Shown piece by piece: positions 1 through 5,238 of a stretch of DNA of 9,287 bases (position 1 is its first letter; the number at the start of each line of letters is the position of its first letter). The translations under genes and the position numbers were made by a program. The notes under the pieces were generated by a model. It made no database searches and had not been told where the DNA came from. It saw only the letters and a list, made by a program, of their open reading frames with translations. The DNA comes from Chitinophagaceae bacterium (GTDB lineage: Bacteria; Bacteroidota; Bacteroidia; Chitinophagales; UBA10324), in contig JAHEZG010000145.1 in assembly GCA_023251195.1 (NCBI GenBank), positions 1-9,287 of the forward strand. The letters are read 5' to 3'.

Positions 1-74
1 ACAAAGACCCGATTGATTTGATGAGTACCATTCCGATTGAAGTGGAAGAGATTGAAGAGTTGATGAAAAAATAA
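1..74 (+). CDS. 3' end of an unidentified gene
   Basis: Only the last 23 codons and the TAA stop (72-74) of this gene lie in the window; the first complete codon begins at base 3. The visible tail is acidic and ends in two lysines (…IEVEEIEELMKK). That is too little to name a family, and I do not recognise it. The next gene begins 12 bases after the stop, so the two are probably co-transcribed. It is called coding because the frame is open to the window edge, has Bacteroidota-like codon use and ends just before the next gene. Confidence 0.6.
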   Translation, partial: KDPIDLMSTIPIEVEEIEELMKK

Positions 75-86
75 AATTTTAATTAA

Positions 87-1592
87 TTGACTGGAAGAAT
101 TTTATTGCTATTAAGTTTCGTATTCATCAGTGAATTTTCGGTTGCACAGAGGGAAGATAGGAATTGGGTATTTGGTGACTCTGTTGGAATTGATTTTAAT
201 AATCTTTCTAACCTAACAGTCTTTTTTCCTAATGCAAGAAATGATGAGATGACAGCATCAATAAGTGATAGCGTAGGTAATTTATTATTTTATACAGCAA
301 TGAAAGGAACTTATGCTGGATTTACTTATGAAACTGTTGTAAATCCTCAAGGACAAATAATGGAAAATGGAGATAGTATTGAAAATTATCCTTCAGCATC
401 AAATGGTTCAATTATAATTCCAATGCCAGGCGCTTATAAGAAATATTATTTGTTTACCACTACCTATAATTATTTCATCAATGATGTTTACTATTTAAAA
501 TATTCTGTCATTGATATGGCTTTAAATAATTTTAATGGTAAAGTAGTAGAAAAAAATATCTTACTTGAAGATAGTGTTGCTGAACAAGTACTTGCAATTA
601 AACATGCTAACGGAAGAGATTGGTGGTTACTTGAAAGAAAATTTAATTCCGATACCATAATTAAATTTCTCATTTCAGAAGGAGGAATAAGTGGTCCGTT
701 TTATCAGCAGATAGGAAGTAAATTTTATTGTCAAGTGGGAGAAAACTCTGTAACGAAAAGTGGGAATAGGATTGCTTATATTTCTAATTATGGGAACATT
801 GATTTAATGGATTTTGACAGGTGTTCAGGAGAACTATCAAATTATATTGAGTTAGGAACACAGCCTTATGATTCAGTTGATTTAAATGGGTGGATGAATT
901 ATGGCTGTGAGTTTTCTCCCGATGGAAATAAATTTTACATAAGTAAATGGAAATATGTATCTCTCCCAGATACTTTTTTCACAAGTATTTTTCAGTTCAG
1001 TATTAATTGTCCTCAAATTGCAAATTCAAAAACTGAAATTTTTTCAAGTCATGGTTATTGGCTTTACCAACTTCAACTCGCACCAAACAATAAAATTTAT
1101 GTTTCTGGACATTATTCACCTGGAATTTTTTTAGATTCTTCCTACAACTATTTATCAGTAATAAAATCGCCAAACGATTCAGGTGCTGCCTGCGATTTTC
1201 ATTTGTTTGATTATTATCTTCAAGGAAAATCAGGGCTAAAAGGTTTACCCAACATGCCCAACTACAATCTCGGAAAATTAGTTGGCAGTCCTTGTGATAC
1301 ACTTACATCAATTCAAAATGAAAATCTAAAAACGAAAAGTTCAGTTCGCATTTTCCCTAACCCTGCAACAGAGCAATTAACAATTGATAATGCCCGCCTG
1401 CCTTTCGGGCAGGGACAATTTACAATTACTGAAATCGAAATCACTGATGTGATGGGTAGAATAATTTATCAGGAACAAACACATTCTCACTTATCAATTA
1501 TCCATTGTCAATTATTTTCCGCCGGAATTTATTTTGTCAAGGTTTATATGAATGATGGAAGTGTGGAGGTGAGGAAATTTGTGAAGCAATAA
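87..1592 (+). CDS. Secreted beta-propeller-like protein with T9SS type A sorting domain
   Basis: Probably a surface or extracellular protein exported by Sec and then the type IX secretion system; its ligand or activity is unknown. Residues 1-20 form a signal peptide with a hydrophobic ILLLLSFVF core and likely cleavage at VA|Q21. The mature part opens with NWVFGDSVGIDFN, an N-terminal signature I associate with large Bacteroidota surface proteins. Blade-like segments follow, including a GCEFSPDGNKFYIS motif typical of WD40/PD40-type propellers. Residues 420-501 are a T9SS sorting domain (RIFPNPATEQLTI … DVMGRIIY … SAGIYFVKV … RKFVKQ). The start is TTG at 87, directly after an in-frame TAA at 84-86. 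No later in-frame ATG keeps the signal peptide, although an even less usual start cannot be excluded. Residues 436-442 (ARLPFGQ) come from a GC-rich palindrome inserted in frame in the sorting domain. Family is fairly certain; function is not. Confidence 0.85.
   Translation: MTGRILLLLSFVFISEFSVAQREDRNWVFGDSVGIDFNNLSNLTVFFPNARNDEMTASISDSVGNLLFYTAMKGTYAGFTYETVVNPQGQIMENGDSIENYPSASNGSIIIPMPGAYKKYYLFTTTYNYFINDVYYLKYSVIDMALNNFNGKVVEKNILLEDSVAEQVLAIKHANGRDWWLLERKFNSDTIIKFLISEGGISGPFYQQIGSKFYCQVGENSVTKSGNRIAYISNYGNIDLMDFDRCSGELSNYIELGTQPYDSVDLNGWMNYGCEFSPDGNKFYISKWKYVSLPDTFFTSIFQFSINCPQIANSKTEIFSSHGYWLYQLQLAPNNKIYVSGHYSPGIFLDSSYNYLSVIKSPNDSGAACDFHLFDYYLQGKSGLKGLPNMPNYNLGKLVGSPCDTLTSIQNENLKTKSSVRIFPNPATEQLTIDNARLPFGQGQFTITEIEITDVMGRIIYQEQTHSHLSIIHCQLFSAGIYFVKVYMNDGSVEVRKFVKQ
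1392..1412 (+). repeat. 21-bp GC-rich palindromic insertion in a T9SS sorting domain
   Basis: A GC-rich block stands out in an AT-rich gene. It contains a hairpin, CCTGCC (1397-1402), loop TTTCG, GGCAGG (1408-1413); CCCG (1393-1396) could pair alternatively with CGGG (1406-1409). It adds exactly seven codons (ARLPFGQ). Removing it leaves QLTIDN joined to GQFTITEIEI, which reads as an uninterrupted sorting domain. That supports a precise in-frame insertion. Its genome-wide copy number cannot be judged here. Confidence 0.65.
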
Positions 1593-1608
1593 CGCTGTCA
1601 CTCTGAGC
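1593..1608 (+). repeat. Hairpin repeat unit A, left half only
   Basis: The sequence CGCTGTCACTCTGAGC matches the start of the full left arm, then diverges into GTATGAAAAATTGCACTC. It directly abuts the TAA stop of the upstream T9SS gene; the two final A bases of the stop fit the AACGCTGTCAC context seen at units C, E and F. No matching right arm follows before unit B, so this copy is degenerate or truncated. Confidence 0.7.
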
Positions 1609-1662
1609 GTATGAAAAATTGCACTCGCAAAAACGATTTAACTCAAACAAAATATACAATGC

Positions 1663-1745
1663 TGTCACTCTGAGCTTGTCGAAGAGTGTATAACGAACAA
1701 ACGCAAAAAAGCGACGGACCGCACTTCGACAAGCTCAGAGTGACA
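1663..1745. repeat. Hairpin repeat unit B (83 bp, loop type 1)
   Basis: Left arm 1663-1688 and right arm 1722-1745. The outer 22 bp (1663-1684 with 1724-1745) are perfectly complementary, the only copy here without a mismatch. The 33-nt loop (1689-1721) holds a small hairpin, CGC (1702-1704), A6, GCG (1711-1713). The left arm carries two extra bases (AG) relative to the right. Confidence 0.9.
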
Positions 1746-1807
1746 ATGCGCTCATATAAAAACTGCTCAATCAAAAAACGATTACCGCTAACACTTTGAA
1801 CCAACGC

Positions 1808-1890
1808 TGTCACTCTGAGCCTGTCGAAGAGTGTATAACGCATAAACGCAAAAAAGCGGCGGACCGCACTTCGACAAGCTCAGTGTGACA
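1808..1890. repeat. Hairpin repeat unit C (83 bp, loop type 1)
   Basis: Left arm 1808-1833, loop 1834-1866, right arm 1867-1890. The 33-nt loop differs from that of unit B at only four positions. The right arm reads CAGTGTGACA instead of CAGAGTGACA, so one T·T mismatch interrupts the stem. The left arm has CCTGTCG where the other copies have CTTGTCG. This is the last unit before the GIY-YIG gene. Confidence 0.9.
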
Positions 1891-1915
1891 ATCCTCCACA
1901 TAAAAAATATTCACA

Positions 1916-1932
1916 ACAAATTTTAAATTTGT
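1916..1932. promoter_or_regulatory. Perfect AT palindrome just upstream of the GIY-YIG start
   Basis: ACAAATTT (1916-1923), a single T, then AAATTTGT (1925-1932) form a perfect 8-bp dyad ending three bases before the ATG. It contains TAAATTTG (1924-1931), which fits the Bacteroidota -7 box TAnnTTTG. The position would imply a leaderless mRNA, and no convincing -33 TTTG lies upstream. It could instead be an operator or a structure that hides the start codon. Role uncertain. Confidence 0.4.
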
Positions 1933-1935
1933 GAA

Positions 1936-2241
1936 ATGAGAATTGCTTACAATTTCTATGTCTATATTTTAGAAACTAAAGACAAAAGTTATTACACAGG
2001 AATAACCAATGATTTAGAAAGAAGAATTCAAGAACACAATGATGGTAAAAATAAAGACTGCTATACTTTTTTAAGAAGACCAGTTATACTGAAATATTAT
2101 TCTCATTATACCGACATCAATCAGGCAATTGCCTTGGAGAAACAAATTAAAGGATGGTCGAGAAAAAAGAAAGAAGCATTGTTCATTCAAAATTGGGAAG
2201 AGATAAAGAAACTTGCAAAAAGTAAAAGTAACAATCCATAG
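1936..2241 (+). CDS. Small GIY-YIG nuclease family protein embedded in repeats
   Basis: A 101-residue single-domain GIY-YIG protein of the stand-alone (YhbQ/UPF0213-like) type; the family cuts DNA with one divalent metal ion. The GIY motif is VYI (9-11) and the YIG motif is YTG (20-22). They are followed by ITNDLERRIQEH (23-34), with the usual catalytic arginine at R29 or R30 and H34. The metal-binding glutamate is probably E68 in ALEKQIKGW. The basic tail (KKLAKSKS) could bind nucleic acid. The ATG at 1936 is the only methionine in the protein and lies just before the first beta strand, so the start is secure. The length is normal and no key residue is missing. The stop is four bases before a lone right arm of the hairpin repeat, and unit C ends 45 bases upstream. 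A housekeeping repair role is possible; the location suggests an element-encoded nuclease. Confidence 0.92.
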   Translation: MRIAYNFYVYILETKDKSYYTGITNDLERRIQEHNDGKNKDCYTFLRRPVILKYYSHYTDINQAIALEKQIKGWSRKKKEALFIQNWEEIKKLAKSKSNNP

Positions 2242-2245
2242 TACG

Positions 2246-2269
2246 CACTTCGACAAGCTCAGTGTGACA
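2246..2269 (+). repeat. Hairpin repeat unit D, right half only, abutting the GIY-YIG stop
   Basis: A 24-nt right arm identical to that of unit C (CACTTCGACAAGCTCAGTGT plus GACA) begins four bases after the GIY-YIG stop codon. There is no left arm or loop in the gene's 3' end. The gene therefore occupies the place where a spacer, left arm and loop would be. The downstream ATGCGCACACA context resembles that of units B and E. Confidence 0.85.
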
Positions 2270-2348
2270 ATGCGCACACATAAATAAAAACAACAGAATA
2301 AATTGTAAAAGCAAAAAACGATTTAACTCAAACTAAATAAACCAACGC

Positions 2349-2431
2349 TGTCACTCTGAGCTTGTCGAAGAGTGCATAGTGGTCAAGCGCTAACCATTGT
2401 TAGTCCGCACTTCGATAAACTCAGTGTGACA
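2349..2431. repeat. Hairpin repeat unit E (83 bp, loop type 2)
   Basis: Left arm 2349-2374, loop 2375-2407, right arm 2408-2431. The loop differs from type 1 in sequence but is also exactly 33 nt and holds its own hairpin: CTAAC (2390-2394), CATT, GTTAG (2399-2403). The right arm reads CTTCGATAAACTCAG, which leaves one G·T wobble, one C·A mismatch and the T·T mismatch in the long stem. Confidence 0.9.
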
Positions 2432-2508
2432 AGGCGCACACACAAAAAACAACCGACTAAAAATTGCTAAAGCAAAAACGATTTAACTCAAACTAAATAA
2501 ACCAACGC

Positions 2509-2591
2509 TGTCACTCTGAGCTTGTCGAAGAGTGCATAGTGGTCAAGCGCTAACCATTGTTAGTCCGCACTTCGATAAACTCAGTGTGACA
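2509..2591. repeat. Hairpin repeat unit F (83 bp, loop type 2)
   Basis: Identical to unit E across all 83 bp (left arm 2509-2534, loop 2535-2567, right arm 2568-2591). It ends the array; the following GAGGGGATAC is not repeated elsewhere in the window. Confidence 0.9.
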
Positions 2592-2659
2592 GAGGGGATA
2601 CAAAATAAACTCACTCAGAAATATTGTTGATGGGTGAATGAAAGAAATGATAGAATATG

Positions 2660-2694
2660 TTTTTAATAAAAAAATAATTACTCCATTAGGTTTG
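2660..2694 (+). promoter_or_regulatory. Candidate Bacteroidota promoter for pssA
   Basis: The 123 bases between the array and pssA (2592-2714) hold no gene. TAGGTTTG at 2687-2694 matches the TAnnTTTG -7 box exactly and lies 20 bases before the pssA start. A T-rich GTTTTT (2660-2665) is about 21 bases further upstream and could act as a poor -33 element. The good -7 match and its position favour this as the pssA promoter; the -33 match is weak. Confidence 0.45.
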
Positions 2695-2714
2695 CAGCAC
2701 TCAATTCATTTCTG

Positions 2715-3497
2715 ATGAAACTCATCAAACAGATTCCGAACATGCTCACACTCCTCAACCTGACTTTAGGTTGCATTGGAATATTGTATGCCTTCGACGA
2801 ACGATATTTTATTTTAACAAAAGCACAGCACGGAATTTATCAGACTTTCGAAATCAACAACCGGTTATTCACGAGTGGCTTTTGCATTTTGTTTGCTGCG
2901 GTCATAGATTTTTTGGATGGGTTTGTTGCGCGTGCGCTGAATGCAAAATCAGCAATCGGAAAACAATTGGACTCGCTTGCTGATATGGTGACCTTCGGAG
3001 TATTGCCAGCAATAATTATTTATCAGTTATTGGAGCGTGCTTATTTTTTAGAGAGCGGTTCTCTTTACACCAGTAAATTATTTATGCTTCCTGCTTTCAT
3101 CATTGCGTGTGCTGCTTGCTGGCGATTGGCAAAATTTAATATTGATGAAAGACAACACGAAAGTTTTATTGGATTACCCTCACCGGCGAATGCAATTTTC
3201 ATTGCCAGTCTTCCACTTATATATATTGGTAATGATTATGGTTTAGGAAATCTGTTAATCAACAAATGGGTTTTGTACGGCATCACTATTTTGTTTTCGT
3301 GGCTGATGGTTTCTGAACTGAAAATGTTTTCGCTGAAAGTAAAATCACTCGGATGGAGAGGAAATGAGTTGCGTGTAATTTTTATTTTACTATCGTTGCT
3401 CCTGATTTTTTTCATGCACTGGACAGGATTAGCACTCGCAATAATTGCGTATATACTTCTTTCCATCATCAATTCATTCCTCAAAAAACCAGAATAA
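2715..3497 (+). CDS. pssA: CDP-diacylglycerol--serine O-phosphatidyltransferase
   Basis: An inner-membrane enzyme that makes phosphatidylserine and CMP from CDP-diacylglycerol and L-serine, the first step toward phosphatidylethanolamine. The CDP-alcohol phosphatidyltransferase motif is complete: D65-x2-D68-G69-x2-A72-R73-x8-G82-x3-D86-x3-D90, including all metal- and substrate-binding aspartates. FIGLPSPANA (151-160) is also typical of this family. Hydrophobic segments near 9-27, 54-66, 92-106, 122-137, 158-172, 184-200 and a final pair at 219-256 indicate a polytopic protein. The 260-residue length suits the membrane-type (type II) enzyme. ATG 2715 is chosen because it starts the usual basic/amphipathic N-terminus (MKLIKQIPN) just before the first membrane segment. 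No phosphatidylserine decarboxylase gene is adjacent. purS follows after 60 bases. Confidence 0.93.
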   Translation: MKLIKQIPNMLTLLNLTLGCIGILYAFDERYFILTKAQHGIYQTFEINNRLFTSGFCILFAAVIDFLDGFVARALNAKSAIGKQLDSLADMVTFGVLPAIIIYQLLERAYFLESGSLYTSKLFMLPAFIIACAACWRLAKFNIDERQHESFIGLPSPANAIFIASLPLIYIGNDYGLGNLLINKWVLYGITILFSWLMVSELKMFSLKVKSLGWRGNELRVIFILLSLLLIFFMHWTGLALAIIAYILLSIINSFLKKPE

Positions 3498-3523
3498 TTT
3501 TTTAAGAAATTTAATTCATCACC

Positions 3524-3552
3524 AAATCATCAAATCATCAAATCATCAAATC
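3524..3552 (+). repeat. AAATCATC octamer tandem repeat (3.6 copies) before purS
   Basis: Three perfect AAATCATC units plus AAATC fill 3524-3552 and end five bases before the purS ATG, so the tract occupies the likely ribosome-loading region. Short tandem repeats of this sort can change copy number by slippage, though three to four copies is low for active variation. Confidence 0.8.
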
Positions 3553-3557
3553 TAAAA

Positions 3558-3818
3558 ATGATTTACACAGCAGAAATTAATGTAATGCCACTGAAAGAAT
3601 TGCTCGACCCGCAAGGCAAGGCAGTTGTATCAGGATTAAAAAATCTCGGAATCAACGAAGCGAAAGATGTTCGCATCGGCAAGCACATCACCATTCAGAT
3701 AGAAGCAGAAACAGAAAAACTCGCCAACGAAAAAGTGGAAACTGCCTGCAAAAAATTATTATCGAATCAGGTGATGGAATATTATGAATTTCAGTTGACA
3801 GTAGGCAGTAATCAGTAA
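3558..3818 (+). CDS. purS: Phosphoribosylformylglycinamidine synthase subunit PurS
   Basis: PurS is the small cytoplasmic subunit of the three-part FGAM synthase (PurS-PurL-PurQ). This enzyme converts FGAR, glutamine and ATP to FGAM in step 4 of purine synthesis; PurS bridges the glutaminase and synthetase subunits. The 86-residue length is usual. Family features visible are the N-terminal strand YTAEINVMP, the LLDPQGKAVVSGLKNLGI block (residues 15-32) and the VRIGKHITIQIE strand (39-50), followed by an acidic and lysine-rich helix. ATG 3558 gives the standard N-terminus. No purL or purQ is next to it, so its partners must be elsewhere. Possibly co-transcribed with pssA; I see no clear -7 box in the 60-base gap. 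Confidence 0.9.
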   Translation: MIYTAEINVMPLKELLDPQGKAVVSGLKNLGINEAKDVRIGKHITIQIEAETEKLANEKVETACKKLLSNQVMEYYEFQLTVGSNQ

Positions 3819-3847
3819 ACAGTTTGCTATTGTTAGCATTTACTAAT

Positions 3848-5206
3848 TTGAAATCCATCAATAAATTATTTAATAGACGAAAAGATTTTCGCGTCTGTCC
3901 CCCTCTCTTTGAGAGAAGGGTTAGGGGTGAGGTGTTGGCATTGCTGATTTTTGCTATTGCTGTTGCAAGTGTTTTCACCAACAACTGTAAAGCACAAGAC
4001 AGCGCCTACGCTCACAAAATAATTGACACACTCACCTCTCCGTATTTTTTTGGAAGAGGATATGTAAACAACGGCGACACGAAAGCCGCTGCATTTGTTG
4101 CCGATAAATTTTATGAATCGCATTTGAGTACCTATCAGCACGGATTCTTCCAGTCATTCATGATGGATGTAAATACTTTCCCCGGAAAAATGATGGTGAA
4201 ACTGGATGATAAAATTTTAACAACCGGAAAAGATTACATCGTTTCAGCAGAGAGCAAGGGCAAGAAAGGAAAATTCAAGCTGTTAAAAATTGAATCCATC
4301 GCTGTTCAAGTTGCAGATGGAAGCTGGCAATATTCTCTTGCTGATTCAAAAACAATATTAGTTATTGACGACAGCACAAAAGTGGGCGGTGGTTTAAAAT
4401 CACTATTAAAAACTGTTGAAGAAAAAAATTGTTTTGGCGCTGCGGGTTTCATTGAACTCAATAGTATTAAACTGACAATGGATATGTCCATGGAAGTAAA
4501 GCCCTGGATTCACCTGCTGTTTTTAAAAAGTGCTTTCAACACAAATGCACAAACTGTTACACTCGATATTCAAAACAAATTAGTAAAAGTGCAATCACAG
4601 AATGTGGTTGGTTACATTCAGGGCACACGCAAACCCGATTCAATGATTGTACTTACCGCTCACTACGATCATCTTGGTGGATTGGGAAATGCAACCTACT
4701 TCCCCGGCGCAAATGATAATGCCAGTGGAATTTCGATGTTGCTTTCTCTTGCAAGATATTATTCCAACATTGATCACCGACCGGAATACACAATGGTGTT
4801 CATTGCTTTCGGTGGCGAAGAAGTTGGGTTGATTGGTTCGCAATTTTTTGCCGCCTATCCGCTAATCAGTTTAAATAAAATCCGCTTCCTCATCAACATG
4901 GATATTATGGGAACCGGCGAAGAAGGAATTAAAGTGGTGAACGCAACAGAATATAAAAGTGATTTTGACCGCCTCGTTAAAATCAATGATGAATTTCATT
5001 TAATGAAAAGCGTTCAGCCACGAGGCAAAGCTGCGAATAGTGATCATTATCCTTTTTCAGAAAAAGGAGTCCGGTGTTTTTTTATTTACACACTCGGCGG
5101 CATCAGCGCCTATCACGATGTATATGACCGAGCCGAAACACTTCCGCTCTCCAAGTTCAACGATTTAGAAAAATTACTGAAGTTGTTTATTGATAGTTGT
5201 CAGTAG
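3848..5206 (+). CDS. Secreted M28 family zinc metallopeptidase
   Basis: Probably an exported aminopeptidase-like enzyme with two zinc ions. Counting from this start (452 residues), the M28 ligands are all present: H272 and D274 in AHYDH, D290 in GANDNASG, E324/E325 in GGEE (base and ligand), D352 in NMDIMG and H423 in YHDVYD. The middle part (about 110-240) is less conserved and may be a PA-like insert. The N-terminus is odd. The frame is open from TTG 3824, six bases after the purS stop. I prefer TTG 3848 because it gives MKSINKLF, a normal signal-peptide n-region. Then comes a stretch of about 20 residues encoded by a palindromic repeat, then the hydrophobic core LALLIFAIAVASV and cleavage near CKA|Q50. 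GTG 3932 or TTG 3935 are alternatives that would avoid the repeat but lack a charged n-region. No T9SS sorting domain is seen, so the periplasm or Sec-only export is likely. Confidence 0.88.
   Translation: MKSINKLFNRRKDFRVCPPLFERRVRGEVLALLIFAIAVASVFTNNCKAQDSAYAHKIIDTLTSPYFFGRGYVNNGDTKAAAFVADKFYESHLSTYQHGFFQSFMMDVNTFPGKMMVKLDDKILTTGKDYIVSAESKGKKGKFKLLKIESIAVQVADGSWQYSLADSKTILVIDDSTKVGGGLKSLLKTVEEKNCFGAAGFIELNSIKLTMDMSMEVKPWIHLLFLKSAFNTNAQTVTLDIQNKLVKVQSQNVVGYIQGTRKPDSMIVLTAHYDHLGGLGNATYFPGANDNASGISMLLSLARYYSNIDHRPEYTMVFIAFGGEEVGLIGSQFFAAYPLISLNKIRFLINMDIMGTGEEGIKVVNATEYKSDFDRLVKINDEFHLMKSVQPRGKAANSDHYPFSEKGVRCFFIYTLGGISAYHDVYDRAETLPLSKFNDLEKLLKLFIDSCQ
3875..3934. repeat. Palindromic repeat of the CCTCACCCCTAACCC type, in frame in the M28 leader
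   Basis: Two adjacent hairpins can be drawn. The first is AGACGAAAA (3875-3883) against TTTTCG (3886-3891) and TCT (3894-3896), with a two-base bulge. The second is CTCTC (3903-3907), TTT, GAGAG (3911-3915), extended outward with a small bulge. The following GTTAGGGGTGAGG completes a sequence that, read on the minus strand, is the common CCTCACCCCTAACCC-type repeat known from many bacterial genomes. It encodes residues of the RRKDFRVCPPLFERRVRGEV stretch, which does not look like a normal leader. Confidence 0.65.
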
Positions 5207-5238
5207 AATTCTTGTTGCTAAAATTTTTCTTTCAACAA

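Larger units (their letters stand above)
1593..2591. repeat. Interspersed hairpin-repeat array surrounding a GIY-YIG gene
   Basis: The array holds four complete 83-bp units (1663-1745, 1808-1890, 2349-2431, 2509-2591), a left half (1593-1608) and a right half (2246-2269). Each full unit is a 26-nt left arm starting TGTCACTCTGAGC, a 33-nt loop, and a 24-nt right arm ending in TGACA. Four of the spacers share a CGATT core, and three of them carry the longer CGATTTAACTCAAAC, so the true repeating unit is longer than the hairpin. Only the spacer before the GIY-YIG gene lacks this core. From memory, the arm sequence resembles a widespread interspersed repeat of Bacteroidota and some other phyla that yields spurious 'VTLSLSKC' peptides when translated. 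Confidence 0.9.
2314..2591 (+). repeat. Tandem duplication, period 160 bp, containing units E and F
   Basis: Bases 2314-2431 are identical to 2474-2591 (118 bp) at an offset of 160. Each copy contains CGATTTAACTCAAAC, then an ACCAACGC lead-in, then a complete 83-bp hairpin unit. Perfect identity points to a recent duplication or ongoing gene conversion. The non-identical 42 bp between the copies still resemble the sequence after unit D. Confidence 0.92.

Noticed and set aside
1372..1520. Possible tandem DNA repeat of CAATT-like words in the first T9SS gene
   Set aside because: The recurring words encode the alternating strand residues of the sorting domain (QLTI, QFTI, QL), so protein constraint explains them.
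1643..1843. Minus-strand open frame with VTLSLSKC- and LRQAQSD-like peptides
   Set aside because: It is wholly made of hairpin-repeat units B and C read backwards; such peptides are a known by-product of this repeat.
2071..2277. Minus-strand open frame opposite the GIY-YIG gene
   Set aside because: It begins in the repeat arm D and runs antisense through a clear nuclease gene; no family features are visible.
1593..2591. CRISPR array
   Set aside because: The repeats are long imperfect hairpins, the intervals share a common CGATT core rather than unique spacers, one interval holds a gene, and no cas genes are present.
1663..2591. Series of rho-independent terminators
   Set aside because: The stems are long, but no T-tract follows them, and several occur in succession without genes between them.
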